Shown: positions 44,191 to 52,958 of the stretch, piece by piece
Layout: each line of letters begins with the position of its first letter
Position numbering within the stretch: the first letter of the stretch is position 1
NCBI GenBank assembly: GCA_963708895.1
Contig: CAVPUE010000004.1
Coordinates: 67,025-131,024, forward strand
Source of the DNA: Bacillus_BD sp963708895
Lineage (GTDB): Bacteria; Bacillota; Bacilli; Bacillales; Cytobacillaceae
DNA: 64,000 bases
Direction: 5' to 3'
The notes under the pieces: generated by a model
What the model was told of the DNA's origin: nothing
Databases searched by the model: none
What the model saw: only the letters and a program-made list of their open reading frames with translations
Program-made: the position numbers and the translations under genes

Positions 44191-44565
44191 ATGGATCTTC
44201 TCAATATTTATCAAAACAGTTATCTGATTGTGGCTATTTTTCTTGGCCTCGGGATATTATTGCCCATTGTCGCTTTGTTTTTTGGAAAATTATTGCGGCC
44301 TAATAAACCAAATGAAGTAAAGTACAGCACCTATGAAAGCGGAATAGAACCATTTAGTGATTCACGTGTACAATTCCATGTTCGTTATTATATATTTGCA
44401 CTTATGTTTGTCATTTTTGATATTGAAACGGTATTTCTGTATCCTTGGGCAGTTGCGTACGAAAAACTCGGAATATTCGCGTTAGTCGAAATGCTCATTT
44501 TTGCTGTGATGCTTGTGATTGGACTTATCTATGCTTGGAAAAAGAAGGTGTTGAAATGGAGTTAA
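44191..44565 (+). CDS. nuoA: NADH-quinone oxidoreductase subunit A
   Basis: 124-residue membrane subunit with three helices (about 11-32, 68-88 and 94-115). The conserved acidic loop YSTYESGIEPFSDSRVQFHVRYYIFAL lies between helices 1 and 2 near the quinone tunnel. AGGGGG ribosome site. It overlaps nuoB by 10 nt. First gene of an 11-gene complex I operon. Confidence 0.94.
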   Translation: MDLLNIYQNSYLIVAIFLGLGILLPIVALFFGKLLRPNKPNEVKYSTYESGIEPFSDSRVQFHVRYYIFALMFVIFDIETVFLYPWAVAYEKLGIFALVEMLIFAVMLVIGLIYAWKKKVLKWS

Positions 44566-45068
44566 ATATCGATCAATTGACAGAAGCCGAAGTAGCAGAA
44601 TTAAAACGAAATGTGTTCGTAGCAACACTTGATCAAATTAAGGGGTGGGCTAGAAGCAACTCTTTATGGCCAATGACATTCGGACTAGCCTGTTGCGCGA
44701 TTGAAATGATGGGAGTTGGCGGAGCACATTATGACTTTGACCGCTTTGGAACGATTTTTAGAACTTCACCACGTCATTCAGACGTTATGATTGTTTCCGG
44801 AACTGTGACAAAGAAAATGGCTCCGATTGTAAAACGTTTATATGACCAAATGCCAGAACCAAAATGGGTGATTGCAATGGGATCCTGTGCAACCGCTGGT
44901 GGACCATATGTGAAATCATATTCAGTGGTTAAGGGAGTCGATCAGGTGGTTCCTGTTGACGTATACATACCAGGCTGTCCACCGAACCCGGCAGCACTTA
45001 TTTATGGAGTGAATAAATTAAGAGAAAAGATCCGCTATGAGGCAAAAACCGGGAAGAAGGTGATGTAA
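44556..45068 (+). CDS. nuoB: NADH-quinone oxidoreductase subunit B
   Basis: 171-residue peripheral subunit carrying the terminal [4Fe-4S] cluster N2 that reduces the quinone. Cluster ligands: Cys46-Cys47 (LACCAIEMM), Cys111 (GSCATAGG) and Cys141 (PGCPPNP). Start set at ATG 44556 (MELNIDQLTEAE), with AAGGTG upstream; the longer open frame upstream is out-of-frame nuoA. Confidence 0.95.
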   Translation: MELNIDQLTEAEVAELKRNVFVATLDQIKGWARSNSLWPMTFGLACCAIEMMGVGGAHYDFDRFGTIFRTSPRHSDVMIVSGTVTKKMAPIVKRLYDQMPEPKWVIAMGSCATAGGPYVKSYSVVKGVDQVVPVDVYIPGCPPNPAALIYGVNKLREKIRYEAKTGKKVM

Positions 45069-45069
45069 C

Positions 45070-45999
45070 ATGAGCGGAGAGAAAGACTTGGAACAATTGA
45101 AAAAGGAGGCAGCTGCGAAGGCCAAGGCAGCGGCTCTGGCAAAAAAGAATGCGGAAGATCAAAAGTCCGACGGTTCTGATGATCTAGCGAAACAAAAAGC
45201 GGCCGCAGCCGCAAAGGCAAAAGCCGAAGCACAGGCGAAAAAGAAGGCAGCTGGGCAAGGGGAAACGGTGGCTGATGATCAGGCCAAGGCAAAAGCTGCT
45301 GCAGCTGCCAAAGCAAAGGCTGCAGCATTAGCAAAGAAGAAAGCACAGGAAAAAGCAGGTGCAGAGAATAGTGTTGACGGTGATGCTAAAGCGAAAGCCG
45401 CCGCTGCTGCGAAGGCAAAAGCAGTGGCAGCCGCCAAGGCCAAGGCTGCAGCCGCTGCCAAAGCTAAGGGTGCTGGTGAAGGGACTCAGGTGTCAAAGGA
45501 AGAAGAGGAAAAACCATCTCCCAATCAACCATTGTTAGATAAATACATCAAAGTGATAGAGGAGCACCTTGGAAAAGAAGTAATAGAAGAAAGCTATATT
45601 AATAGATTATCAAAGGATGTCCCAACTCTTGTCATTAAAAAGGAAGCCTACTATAAAGTGGCAGAATTTCTTAAATATAATGAGCAGTTAGGCTTTGACT
45701 ATTTATCAGAGCTGCATGGGACCGATTTTGAGACCCATATGGAAGTGTATGCGTATCTATATTCCTATCAAAACAAGCAAGGCTTAGCGGTAAAAGTGAA
45801 ACTTGATCGTGATCAACCTAAAATTGATTCCATTGTATCACTTTGGGCAGGAGCAAATTGGCCTGAATGTGAGGCATATGACTTATTGGGCATTGAGTTT
45901 ACAGGTCATCCCAACCTCCACCGCATTATGCTTGGTGAAAATTGGGTTGGTCACCCACTTCGCAAAGATTATGTAGACGACAATGAGTTGGAGGTGTAA
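45070..45999 (+). CDS. nuoC: NADH-quinone oxidoreductase subunit C with a long Ala/Lys-rich N-terminal extension
   Basis: 309 residues. The C-terminal half (about 158-309) is the normal NuoC 30-kDa domain: LGFDYLSELHGTDF, SIVSLWAGANWPECEAYDLLGIEF and HPLRKDY. The first ~150 residues are a low-complexity region of repeated AKAKAAA-type units, interrupted by acidic spacers (QKSDGSDD, GETVADDQ, GAENSVDGD). The repeats use both GCN and AAA/AAG codons and look amplified at the DNA level. Similar extensions occur in some Bacillus NuoC proteins. It probably forms long charged helices; function is unknown. ATG follows GGTGATGTAAC. Confidence 0.93.
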   Translation: MSGEKDLEQLKKEAAAKAKAAALAKKNAEDQKSDGSDDLAKQKAAAAAKAKAEAQAKKKAAGQGETVADDQAKAKAAAAAKAKAAALAKKKAQEKAGAENSVDGDAKAKAAAAAKAKAVAAAKAKAAAAAKAKGAGEGTQVSKEEEEKPSPNQPLLDKYIKVIEEHLGKEVIEESYINRLSKDVPTLVIKKEAYYKVAEFLKYNEQLGFDYLSELHGTDFETHMEVYAYLYSYQNKQGLAVKVKLDRDQPKIDSIVSLWAGANWPECEAYDLLGIEFTGHPNLHRIMLGENWVGHPLRKDYVDDNELEV

Positions 46000-46002
46000 A
46001 CG

Positions 46003-47103
46003 ATGTTAAGGACGGAAGAAATGCTCCTCAATGTAGGGCCTCAACATCCTAGTACACATGGTGTTTTTCGAATTGTATTAAAAATTGATGGGGAAATCAT
46101 CAAAGAAGCAAAGCCGGTTATTGGTTATTTACATCGTGGAACTGAAAAGCTAGCGGAGAATCTCAATTATACGCAAATTATTCCTTACACAGACCGGATG
46201 GATTACCTTTCAGCGATGACGAATAATTATGTGATTTGTCATGCCGTTGAAACGATGATTGAAGCGGAAATTCCCGAACGGGCTGAATATTTACGTGTTT
46301 TGACGATGGAATTAGGACGAGTGGCGAGTCACTTAGTATGGTGGGGGACATTTTTGCTCGACTTAGGTGCTACAAGCCCATTCCTTTATGCGTTTCGTGA
46401 CCGTGAAATGGTGATAAATCTACTTAATGAAATTTCTGGAGGACGCTTAACCTTTAACTATATGCGTGTCGGCGGCGTTAAGTGGGATGCTCCTGATGGC
46501 TGGATTGAAAAGGTTAAAGAGTTTATTCCTTATATGAGAGAACAGATCCAGGGGTATCATCAATTGGTGACAGGAAATGAAATCTTTTTAGGTCGTGTGA
46601 AGGGTGTCGGAACCTATACAAAAGAGGAAGCCCTTCAATATTCATTAAGTGGATCAAACTTACGCTGTACAGGTGTGAAATGGGATTTACGAAAAGATGA
46701 ACCTTATTCGATTTACGACCGATTCGAATTTGATGTTCCGGTTCAAACAGGGGGAGACGCGTGGGCACGCTATCAAGTACGCATAGCGGAGATTGAAGAA
46801 TCTCTTAAAATTATAGAACAAGCGGTTGAACAGTTTCCAAAGGATGGACCGATCATGGGAAAGGTACCAAAGGTGATTAAGCCACCAAAGGGAGAAGCCT
46901 ATGTCCGGATTGAATCGCCCCGTGGGGAAATTGGTTGTTATATTGCTAGTGATGGTAAAAAGGAACCGTATCGCCTCAAATTTAGACGGCCATCTTTCTA
47001 TAATTTACAGATTCTCTCAAAACTGTTAGTTGGAGAAAATATTTCAAACCTTATTGTGATACTAGGGGCCATTGACATTGTCCTTGGGGAGGTAGATGGC
47101 TAA
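46003..47103 (+). CDS. nuoD: NADH-quinone oxidoreductase subunit D
   Basis: 366-residue 49-kDa homologue forming the quinone pocket with NuoB. Conserved segments: GPQHPSTHGVFRIVLKIDGE, GYLHRGTEKLAEN, YTDRMDYLSAMTNN, ELGRVASHLVWWG and PRGEIGCYIASDGKKEPYR. Length is somewhat short but typical of the Bacillus form. TTGGAGGTG ribosome site lies in the nuoC end. Confidence 0.95.
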   Translation: MLRTEEMLLNVGPQHPSTHGVFRIVLKIDGEIIKEAKPVIGYLHRGTEKLAENLNYTQIIPYTDRMDYLSAMTNNYVICHAVETMIEAEIPERAEYLRVLTMELGRVASHLVWWGTFLLDLGATSPFLYAFRDREMVINLLNEISGGRLTFNYMRVGGVKWDAPDGWIEKVKEFIPYMREQIQGYHQLVTGNEIFLGRVKGVGTYTKEEALQYSLSGSNLRCTGVKWDLRKDEPYSIYDRFEFDVPVQTGGDAWARYQVRIAEIEESLKIIEQAVEQFPKDGPIMGKVPKVIKPPKGEAYVRIESPRGEIGCYIASDGKKEPYRLKFRRPSFYNLQILSKLLVGENISNLIVILGAIDIVLGEVDG

Positions 47104-48110
47104 TGATGGAGAATCTTTTACAAAGCACTCCAAGTCTAACAAATCTAGGAATATTTTTTTTACTAGCAACGGTCTTCCTATTCGCAGTACTAGGCTTTGT
47201 AACCTATGCGGTATTAGCGGAACGTAAAGTCATGGGATATATGCAGCTTCGTCATGGGCCTAATCAATTAGGAGGAAGATGGGGACTGTTACAAACGGTT
47301 GCCGACGTTTTGAAGCTTTTACTCAAGGAAGATACGATTCCTAAGCTGGCGGATCGCCCACTGTTTATTTTGGCACCGATTATTGCCTTTGCACCATCTT
47401 TCATGGTATTAGCGGTTATCCCGTTTACCGACAAGTTTCAGTTTGCGGATATCGGAGTTGGCTTGCTTTATTATATTGCCATTTCAGGAATCACGACATT
47501 GGCGATTGTAACCGGGGGATGGGCTTCGAATAATAAATATGCTCTTTTAGGTGGGATGCGGGCTGCAGCGCAAATGATTTCGTATGAAATTCCACTTGTG
47601 ATGTCTGTAGTGGGAGTCATTTTATTATCGGGCAGTTTAAATTTGAATGATATCGTAGCAGCACAGGAAAATGGCTGGTTTATTTTATTACAGCCAATCG
47701 GGTTTATTATCTTCTTTATTGCAGGTGTTGCTGAATTAAATCGTGTTCCTTTTGACTTCCCAGAGTCAGAATCTGAACTGGTCTCCGGATATCATGTTGA
47801 ATACTCTGGTTTCCGATTTGCGTTCTTTATGCTAACGGAATATACGTATATGTTTGCGATGTCAGCGTTAATCACCGTGTTGTTCTTAGGTGGTTGGTTA
47901 CCGTTACCATTCCTAGACATTATTCCAGGCGGTGTCTGGTTCGCCTTGAAATTTAGTGTTATCTTTTTCATCTTGTTGTGGCTGCGCGTCACGTTTCCAC
48001 GTGTGCGCCCAGATCAATTAATGGAATTTGGCTGGAAGGTATTGCTACCAGTCGCTTTAGCCAATATTTTCTTAACCGCTATTGTAAAAGAAATAATCAA
48101 TCTATTTTAA
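47103..48110 (+). CDS. nuoH: NADH-quinone oxidoreductase subunit H
   Basis: 335-residue membrane subunit at the junction of arms, with eight helices. Conserved: ERKVMGYMQLRHGPNQLGGRWGLLQ (near the quinone entry), RAAAQMISYEIPL and ELNRVPFDFPESESELVSGYHVEYSG. The start ATG overlaps the nuoD stop by one base; a second ATG follows at once. Confidence 0.95.
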   Translation: MMENLLQSTPSLTNLGIFFLLATVFLFAVLGFVTYAVLAERKVMGYMQLRHGPNQLGGRWGLLQTVADVLKLLLKEDTIPKLADRPLFILAPIIAFAPSFMVLAVIPFTDKFQFADIGVGLLYYIAISGITTLAIVTGGWASNNKYALLGGMRAAAQMISYEIPLVMSVVGVILLSGSLNLNDIVAAQENGWFILLQPIGFIIFFIAGVAELNRVPFDFPESESELVSGYHVEYSGFRFAFFMLTEYTYMFAMSALITVLFLGGWLPLPFLDIIPGGVWFALKFSVIFFILLWLRVTFPRVRPDQLMEFGWKVLLPVALANIFLTAIVKEIINLF

Positions 48111-48161
48111 ATTATAAAAATGATTTCACCAATGATTTGGGGGTAATTCCCTAACAAATAC

Positions 48162-48184
48162 TGGGGGCAAGACTAAGACCCCCA
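48162..48184 (+). repeat. GC-rich hairpin between nuoH and nuoI
   Basis: TGGGGG (48162-48167) pairs with CCCCCA (48179-48184), lying 17 bp before the nuoI start and partly next to its ribosome site. It could tune nuoI translation or mRNA processing; no T-tract. Confidence 0.5.
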
Positions 48185-48200
48185 TTGAAGAGGTGATAAC

Positions 48201-48623
48201 ATGCTTGGATTATTTAAGGGGTTAGGGTATACACTAAAAAACTTGACCCGTGAAAAAGTAACCTATGAATATCCGAATGAACCACTGCCACTACCAGATC
48301 GTTTTCGTGGCATTCAAAAGTTTTATCCGGAAAAATGTATTGTTTGTAATTTGTGTGCGAATATTTGTCCGACAGATTGTATTGATTTAACAGGGAAAAG
48401 GAATCCTGACCCTGAAGCAAAGGTAAAAAAAGTGATAGACACCTATAATATTAATTTTGAAATTTGTATTTTATGTGACTTATGTACGGAGGTTTGTCCG
48501 ACAGAAGCCATTGTCATGACGAATAACTTTGAACTGGCGCAATATACGCGAGACAAACTCTATAAAGACATGGAATGGCTTGATCAAAATGATGAAAATA
48601 TACGGCAGGTGAATAAGCCATGA
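48201..48623 (+). CDS. nuoI: NADH-quinone oxidoreductase subunit I (2x[4Fe-4S])
   Basis: 140-residue ferredoxin-like subunit. Two clusters: CIVCNLCANICPTDCI and CILCDLCTEVCPTEAI each give CxxCxxCxxxCP. These pass electrons towards NuoB. AGAGGTG ribosome site. Overlaps nuoJ by 4 nt. It is the natural electron-entry point if no NADH module is present. Confidence 0.95.
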   Translation: MLGLFKGLGYTLKNLTREKVTYEYPNEPLPLPDRFRGIQKFYPEKCIVCNLCANICPTDCIDLTGKRNPDPEAKVKKVIDTYNINFEICILCDLCTEVCPTEAIVMTNNFELAQYTRDKLYKDMEWLDQNDENIRQVNKP

Positions 48624-49138
48624 TCACAGGAGAATTTATTGCCTTTATCGTACTTGCCGTCATTGCTTTAATTGGCGGGGTACTGCTATTAAATTTAACG
48701 AATGTCGTTCATATGGTGTTAGCTCTTGTGGCTACTTTTATCAGTATTGCAGGAATTTATGTTCTATTGTCAGCAGAATTTCTAGCGGTCGTTCAGATTC
48801 TTATTTACTCTGGTGCGATTACGATCATCATGTTGTTTGGTATTATGCTTACGAAACATGATGACAAGGTTACAAACACGGGTGGTTGGGGAAGGAAAAT
48901 CTCACTTCTACTCGGAGTCATCGGATTTGGCGTCGTCGTCTATTTGGGAATTTATAATCTTGATTTTCCACAAGTAGGAGATACATTACATGAAAATAAC
49001 ACAGAACAAATCGGGATCGCCTTATACAGCAAATATGTCATTCCATTTGAATTAACTTCTATCGTACTTTTAGTAGCTCTGATTGGAGCAATCATTCTCG
49101 CTAAAAAGGATGATGAAAAGGAGGGAAATCAAGAATGA
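48620..49138 (+). CDS. nuoJ: NADH-quinone oxidoreductase subunit J
   Basis: 172-residue membrane subunit with about five helices. LLSAEFLAVVQILIYSGAITIIMLFGIML is the conserved central region, including the pi-bulge helix. Overlaps nuoI and nuoK by 4 nt each (ATGA). Confidence 0.93.
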   Translation: MITGEFIAFIVLAVIALIGGVLLLNLTNVVHMVLALVATFISIAGIYVLLSAEFLAVVQILIYSGAITIIMLFGIMLTKHDDKVTNTGGWGRKISLLLGVIGFGVVVYLGIYNLDFPQVGDTLHENNTEQIGIALYSKYVIPFELTSIVLLVALIGAIILAKKDDEKEGNQE

Positions 49139-49449
49139 GTACAGTACCGATTTCCGCCTATCTTGCTTTAGCCTTGATCCTTTTCTGTATTGGCTTATAT
49201 GGGGCTTTATCAAAACGTAATACGGTCATCGTGTTAATTTCGATTGAGTTAATGCTAAATGCTGTAAACATCAATCTTGTTGCCTTCAGTAAATTAGGAG
49301 TGGCGCCATCGATTGACGGACAAATCTTTGCCTTGTTTACGATGGCGGTGGCGGCAGCTGAAGCAGCTATTGGATTAGCGATTTTAATTGCTTTATATCG
49401 AAATCGTAAAACTGTCCATATCGATGAAATGGATACAATGAAGCATTGA
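49135..49449 (+). CDS. nuoK: NADH-quinone oxidoreductase subunit K
   Basis: 104-residue, three-helix subunit. The conserved Glu residues of the proton path lie in SIELMLNAVNINLVAF and AVAAAEAAIGLAILIALYRN. GGAGGG ribosome site lies in the nuoJ end. A 161-bp gap follows before nuoL, with only a weak hairpin (CCTCT-AAAA-AGAGG near 49514). Confidence 0.94.
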   Translation: MSTVPISAYLALALILFCIGLYGALSKRNTVIVLISIELMLNAVNINLVAFSKLGVAPSIDGQIFALFTMAVAAAEAAIGLAILIALYRNRKTVHIDEMDTMKH

Positions 49450-49610
49450 TAGTAGAGGAGTAAGCATTGACGATCAAGAGGGTAAGAAAATAAAAGTCAT
49501 ACAATAAAATAAGAACCTCTAAAAAGAGGACTGTAGGAAAAGCTATTTTTATCTTTTGTATGGACTTATAATCGTCTACCTCACATTACGTACAAAAGGG
49601 GGATCTAAAA

Positions 49611-51462
49611 ATGATTGAGAATGCATGGATCGTACCGCTATTTCCGCTACTATCGTTTCTCGTGCTTATTCTGTTCGGAAGGCGGTTCAAAGAGTCAAGT
49701 TTTAAAATCGCTATTTTCCTAACCTTGTTATCTACCATTTTTTCGATACTCGTTCTTTTTGAGCGATTTACCGCTCCAACCTATAAAAGTGAAGCACTGT
49801 GGCTTGCAATAGGAGAAGTTCAGTTAACGGTCGGCTTTGAAGTAAACCAGCTGAATGCATTAATGCTTGTCATCGTATCGCTCGTTAGTTTTCTCGTACA
49901 TACCTACTCAGCAGGATATATGAAGGGCGATGACCGATTTTCCGTCTATTATGCTTACTTAGGGTTGTTTACATTCGCCATGCTGGGGCTTGTTCTTTCA
50001 CCTAATTTACTGCAAACGTATATTTTCTGGGAGTTAGTAGGTGTAGGGTCCTTTCTCTTAATTGGATTTTATTTTTACAAAGAAGAAGCGAAACAGGCAG
50101 CCAAAAAAGCGTTTATTATGACGCGGATTGGTGATGTCGGCTTGCTGATTGGGATGATTCTCTTATTCTGGCAAGTTGGCAGTTTTGAATATGATGAAAT
50201 CTTTCAAGCTGTGAGTGACGGATGTCTTGTCCCAAGGGATGATTACGTTAACGGCAATTCTCATTTTTATCGGTGCTGTTGGAAAATCGGGTCAGTTCCC
50301 GCTCCATACTTGGCTTCCGGATGCAATGGAAGGTCCGACACCTGTGTCTGCACTGATTCATGCCGCAACAATGGTAGCAGCAGGGGTTTATTTAGTGGCA
50401 ACGGTATTTCCACTTTTTGAAGCAAGTGAGGCTGCGCTAATGACGGTGGCGATTGTCGGTGCAATTACGGCGATTTTTGCCGCAACTATCGCACTTGTTC
50501 AAACGGATATCAAGCGGGTTCTGGCCTATTCAACAATCAGTCAGTTAGGGTATATGATGCTTGCCCTAGGGACTGCAGGGTATGTCGCAGGCGTCTTTCA
50601 TTTAACCACACATGCTTTTTTCAAAGCCTTGCTGTTCTTAGCAGCAGGAAGTGTGATACATGCGGTGCATACACAGGATATTGAAAAAATGGGTGGCTTA
50701 TGGAAGAAGCTTCCGAAAACAGGTTTACTGTTTTTAATTGGAACGATGGCGATCAGTGGAGTCCCGCTATTGTCCGGATTTTTTAGTAAAGATGAAATCT
50801 TGATTTCAACATGGAATGCTGGACATCCTGTTCTATTTACATTGGCTGTTATAACCGCCTTCTTGACTGCCTTTTACATGTTTAGACTGTTCTTTATGGT
50901 CTTCATGGGGAAATCGAGGGGCGAGCAAAACGAAGTCCATGAATCTCCAACGATCATGATACTGCCAATGACTGTATTAGCCTTTCTAGCGATTTTCGTA
51001 GGTTATATCAACACCCCGTGGTTTGGTACTTTTCTAGGTGATTGGTTGACGAATGGCCACGGACATGAAGCAGGTCCAATTTGGATCATGATTATTGCGA
51101 CTGTACTGTCTCTTTTAGGAATTTACTTAGCATGGCTTATCTATGGTAAAAAATCAATCTCACGGGATTGGCTATCAGGAAAAGTACCTGTTGTTCATAG
51201 CATTTTGTACAATAAATATTTTGTCGATGAGATCTATCAATATACAGTTGTCGCAGGTGTTAAGGTATTTAGTTTATTCCTGAAGTATGTGGAATGGTTC
51301 ATTGTCGAGGGAATAGCCGAACTGATCAGAGGCGGAGTACAGCAATTAGGAAAATGGGGCTCTAAATTCCAAAATGGACAAACACAAGTCTATGGAACGG
51401 TAGCCTTTGTCGGTTTAGCACTCCTTGTTGTCATCTTTGCGTTAACAGGGGGGTATTTATAA
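49611..51462 (+). CDS. nuoL: NADH-quinone oxidoreductase subunit L (frameshifted)
   Basis: Antiporter-like proton-pumping subunit of about 616 residues. TYIFWELVGVGSFLLIGFYF, FPLHTWLPDAMEGPTPVSALIHAATMV and KRVLAYSTISQLGYM are hallmark segments. The first frame runs into wrong sequence after FQAVSDG at 50220. Removing one G of the GG at 50220-50221 restores SDDVLSQGMITLTAI and the rest of the protein. The C-terminal lateral helix is present. Start ATG 49611 after GGGGGATC. The stop overlaps nuoM by one base (TAATG). Likely a sequence error. Confidence 0.92.
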
Positions 51463-52952
51463 TGAATTGGTTATCAATCTTAGTGTTTTCACCGCTTCTT
51501 GGTATGTTAGTCATCTCGTTTATTCCTAAACTAGAAAGAAAGCTACTAAGTGTAGTGGGAATTTTAGCCACACTTCCGGCCTTGATTATTTCGCTAATTC
51601 TCTTTTTTCAATATCGTTCAGGAGCCCATTTGGAAAAGTTTGATGAGAGCTACAACTGGTTCTCGTTAAAAAATTCAATTCAATATGGAGAGTTATTTTC
51701 GATTAAATACGAACTTGGCATTGATGGATTGTCGCTTGTTCTTTTGGTGTTAACGACCGTCATTGCAACGTTGGCAGCCATTGCATCGATTACGATTAAA
51801 AAAGAGTTAAAAGGTTATTTTCTTCTATTCTTATTATTGGAAATTGGCATGCTTGGTGTGTTCTCATCACAAAACTTTATTCTCTTTTTCTTATTTTTTG
51901 AAATAACCTTAGTTTCTGCTTTTTTCCTCATTGGAAAATGGGGGTATGAGGAAAAGGAAAAAGCGGCTTACAGCTTCTTAATCTATAATGGTCTTGGTTC
52001 AGCGATTCTGTTAATTGTGATTATTACGTTGTTCGCTAAAACAGGAACCGCCAATTTTGTAGCCTTACAAGAGATTATTGCATCCGATACTTTTCCAGAT
52101 TCTCTTGCTCTTGGGTTATTTGTGGCATTGCTCGTGGCCTTTGGATTTAAAATGCCGATTGTTCCACTTCATAGTTGGATGGTCCGGGTTCACGTTCAGG
52201 CGCCACCGGCTGTCGTGATGATTCATGCGGGGATACTATTGAAAATTGGTGCCTATGGTCTTATCCGCTTTAACATTGGCTTGTTTCCAGACCAGGCTGA
52301 GAACTTTTCTGTTCTACTTGCGGTACTTGGGGTCATCAATTTGCTATACGGTGCCTTTTTAGCGCTTGTGCAAAGTGATTTTAAGATGGTACTCGCTTAT
52401 TCATCGGTATCACATATGGGAATTGTGTTAATCGGATTAGGTTCTTTAAATGAAGCCGGGATTCAAGGGGCGATTTTCCAAATGGTCTCACATGGTTTGA
52501 TTGCAGCTCTGCTATTCTTCTTAGTTGGCGTATTTTATGAAAGAACGAAAACGTCTGAAATTCCGAATTTGGGTGGAATGGCTAAAGCGATGCCACTCAC
52601 CGCAGGTTTTTTACTAGTAGGCGTGATGGCGTCACTTGGATTACCTGGGATGTCGGGGTTTGTAAGTGAATTTATGGCATTCCTTGGCTTATTTAAAGAA
52701 ATGCCATGGCTTGCCGCTGTTGGAGCGATTGGGATTATTATGACAGCCGTGTACTTGCTTCGTGCGGTGCTTGGTGTTACGTACGGGAAACCTAATCGCG
52801 AGTGGGCAGGTGTTGTGGATCTTAGGAAAATAGAAAGTATTCCAGTGATCGTACTCACTGCATTGATTGTCGCGATTGGTGTCTATCCAAATCTATTGGG
52901 CGGTCCGCTGCAGGAAACACTTGAATTGATCATGTTAAAGGTAGGAGGGTGA
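51462..52952 (+). CDS. nuoM: NADH-quinone oxidoreductase subunit M
   Basis: 496-residue antiporter-like subunit with about 14 helices. YELGIDGLSLVLLVLTTV, the proton-path Glu in FFEITLVSAFFLIGKWG, MPIVPLHSWMVRVHVQAPPA and KMVLAYSSVSHMGIVLIGLG are typical. Frame intact. The start overlaps the nuoL stop; nuoN follows after 6 bp. Confidence 0.95.
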   Translation: MNWLSILVFSPLLGMLVISFIPKLERKLLSVVGILATLPALIISLILFFQYRSGAHLEKFDESYNWFSLKNSIQYGELFSIKYELGIDGLSLVLLVLTTVIATLAAIASITIKKELKGYFLLFLLLEIGMLGVFSSQNFILFFLFFEITLVSAFFLIGKWGYEEKEKAAYSFLIYNGLGSAILLIVIITLFAKTGTANFVALQEIIASDTFPDSLALGLFVALLVAFGFKMPIVPLHSWMVRVHVQAPPAVVMIHAGILLKIGAYGLIRFNIGLFPDQAENFSVLLAVLGVINLLYGAFLALVQSDFKMVLAYSSVSHMGIVLIGLGSLNEAGIQGAIFQMVSHGLIAALLFFLVGVFYERTKTSEIPNLGGMAKAMPLTAGFLLVGVMASLGLPGMSGFVSEFMAFLGLFKEMPWLAAVGAIGIIMTAVYLLRAVLGVTYGKPNREWAGVVDLRKIESIPVIVLTALIVAIGVYPNLLGGPLQETLELIMLKVGG

Positions 52953-52958
52953 TGAAGG

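Noticed and set aside
45035..45461. Antisense ORFs opposite the nuoC repeat
   Set aside because: They are mirror translations of the low-complexity Ala/Lys repeat; no ribosome site or conserved sequence.
45070..45530. CRISPR array in the repetitive nuoC region
   Set aside because: The repeats are short, in frame and without unique spacers; they are coding low-complexity repeats.
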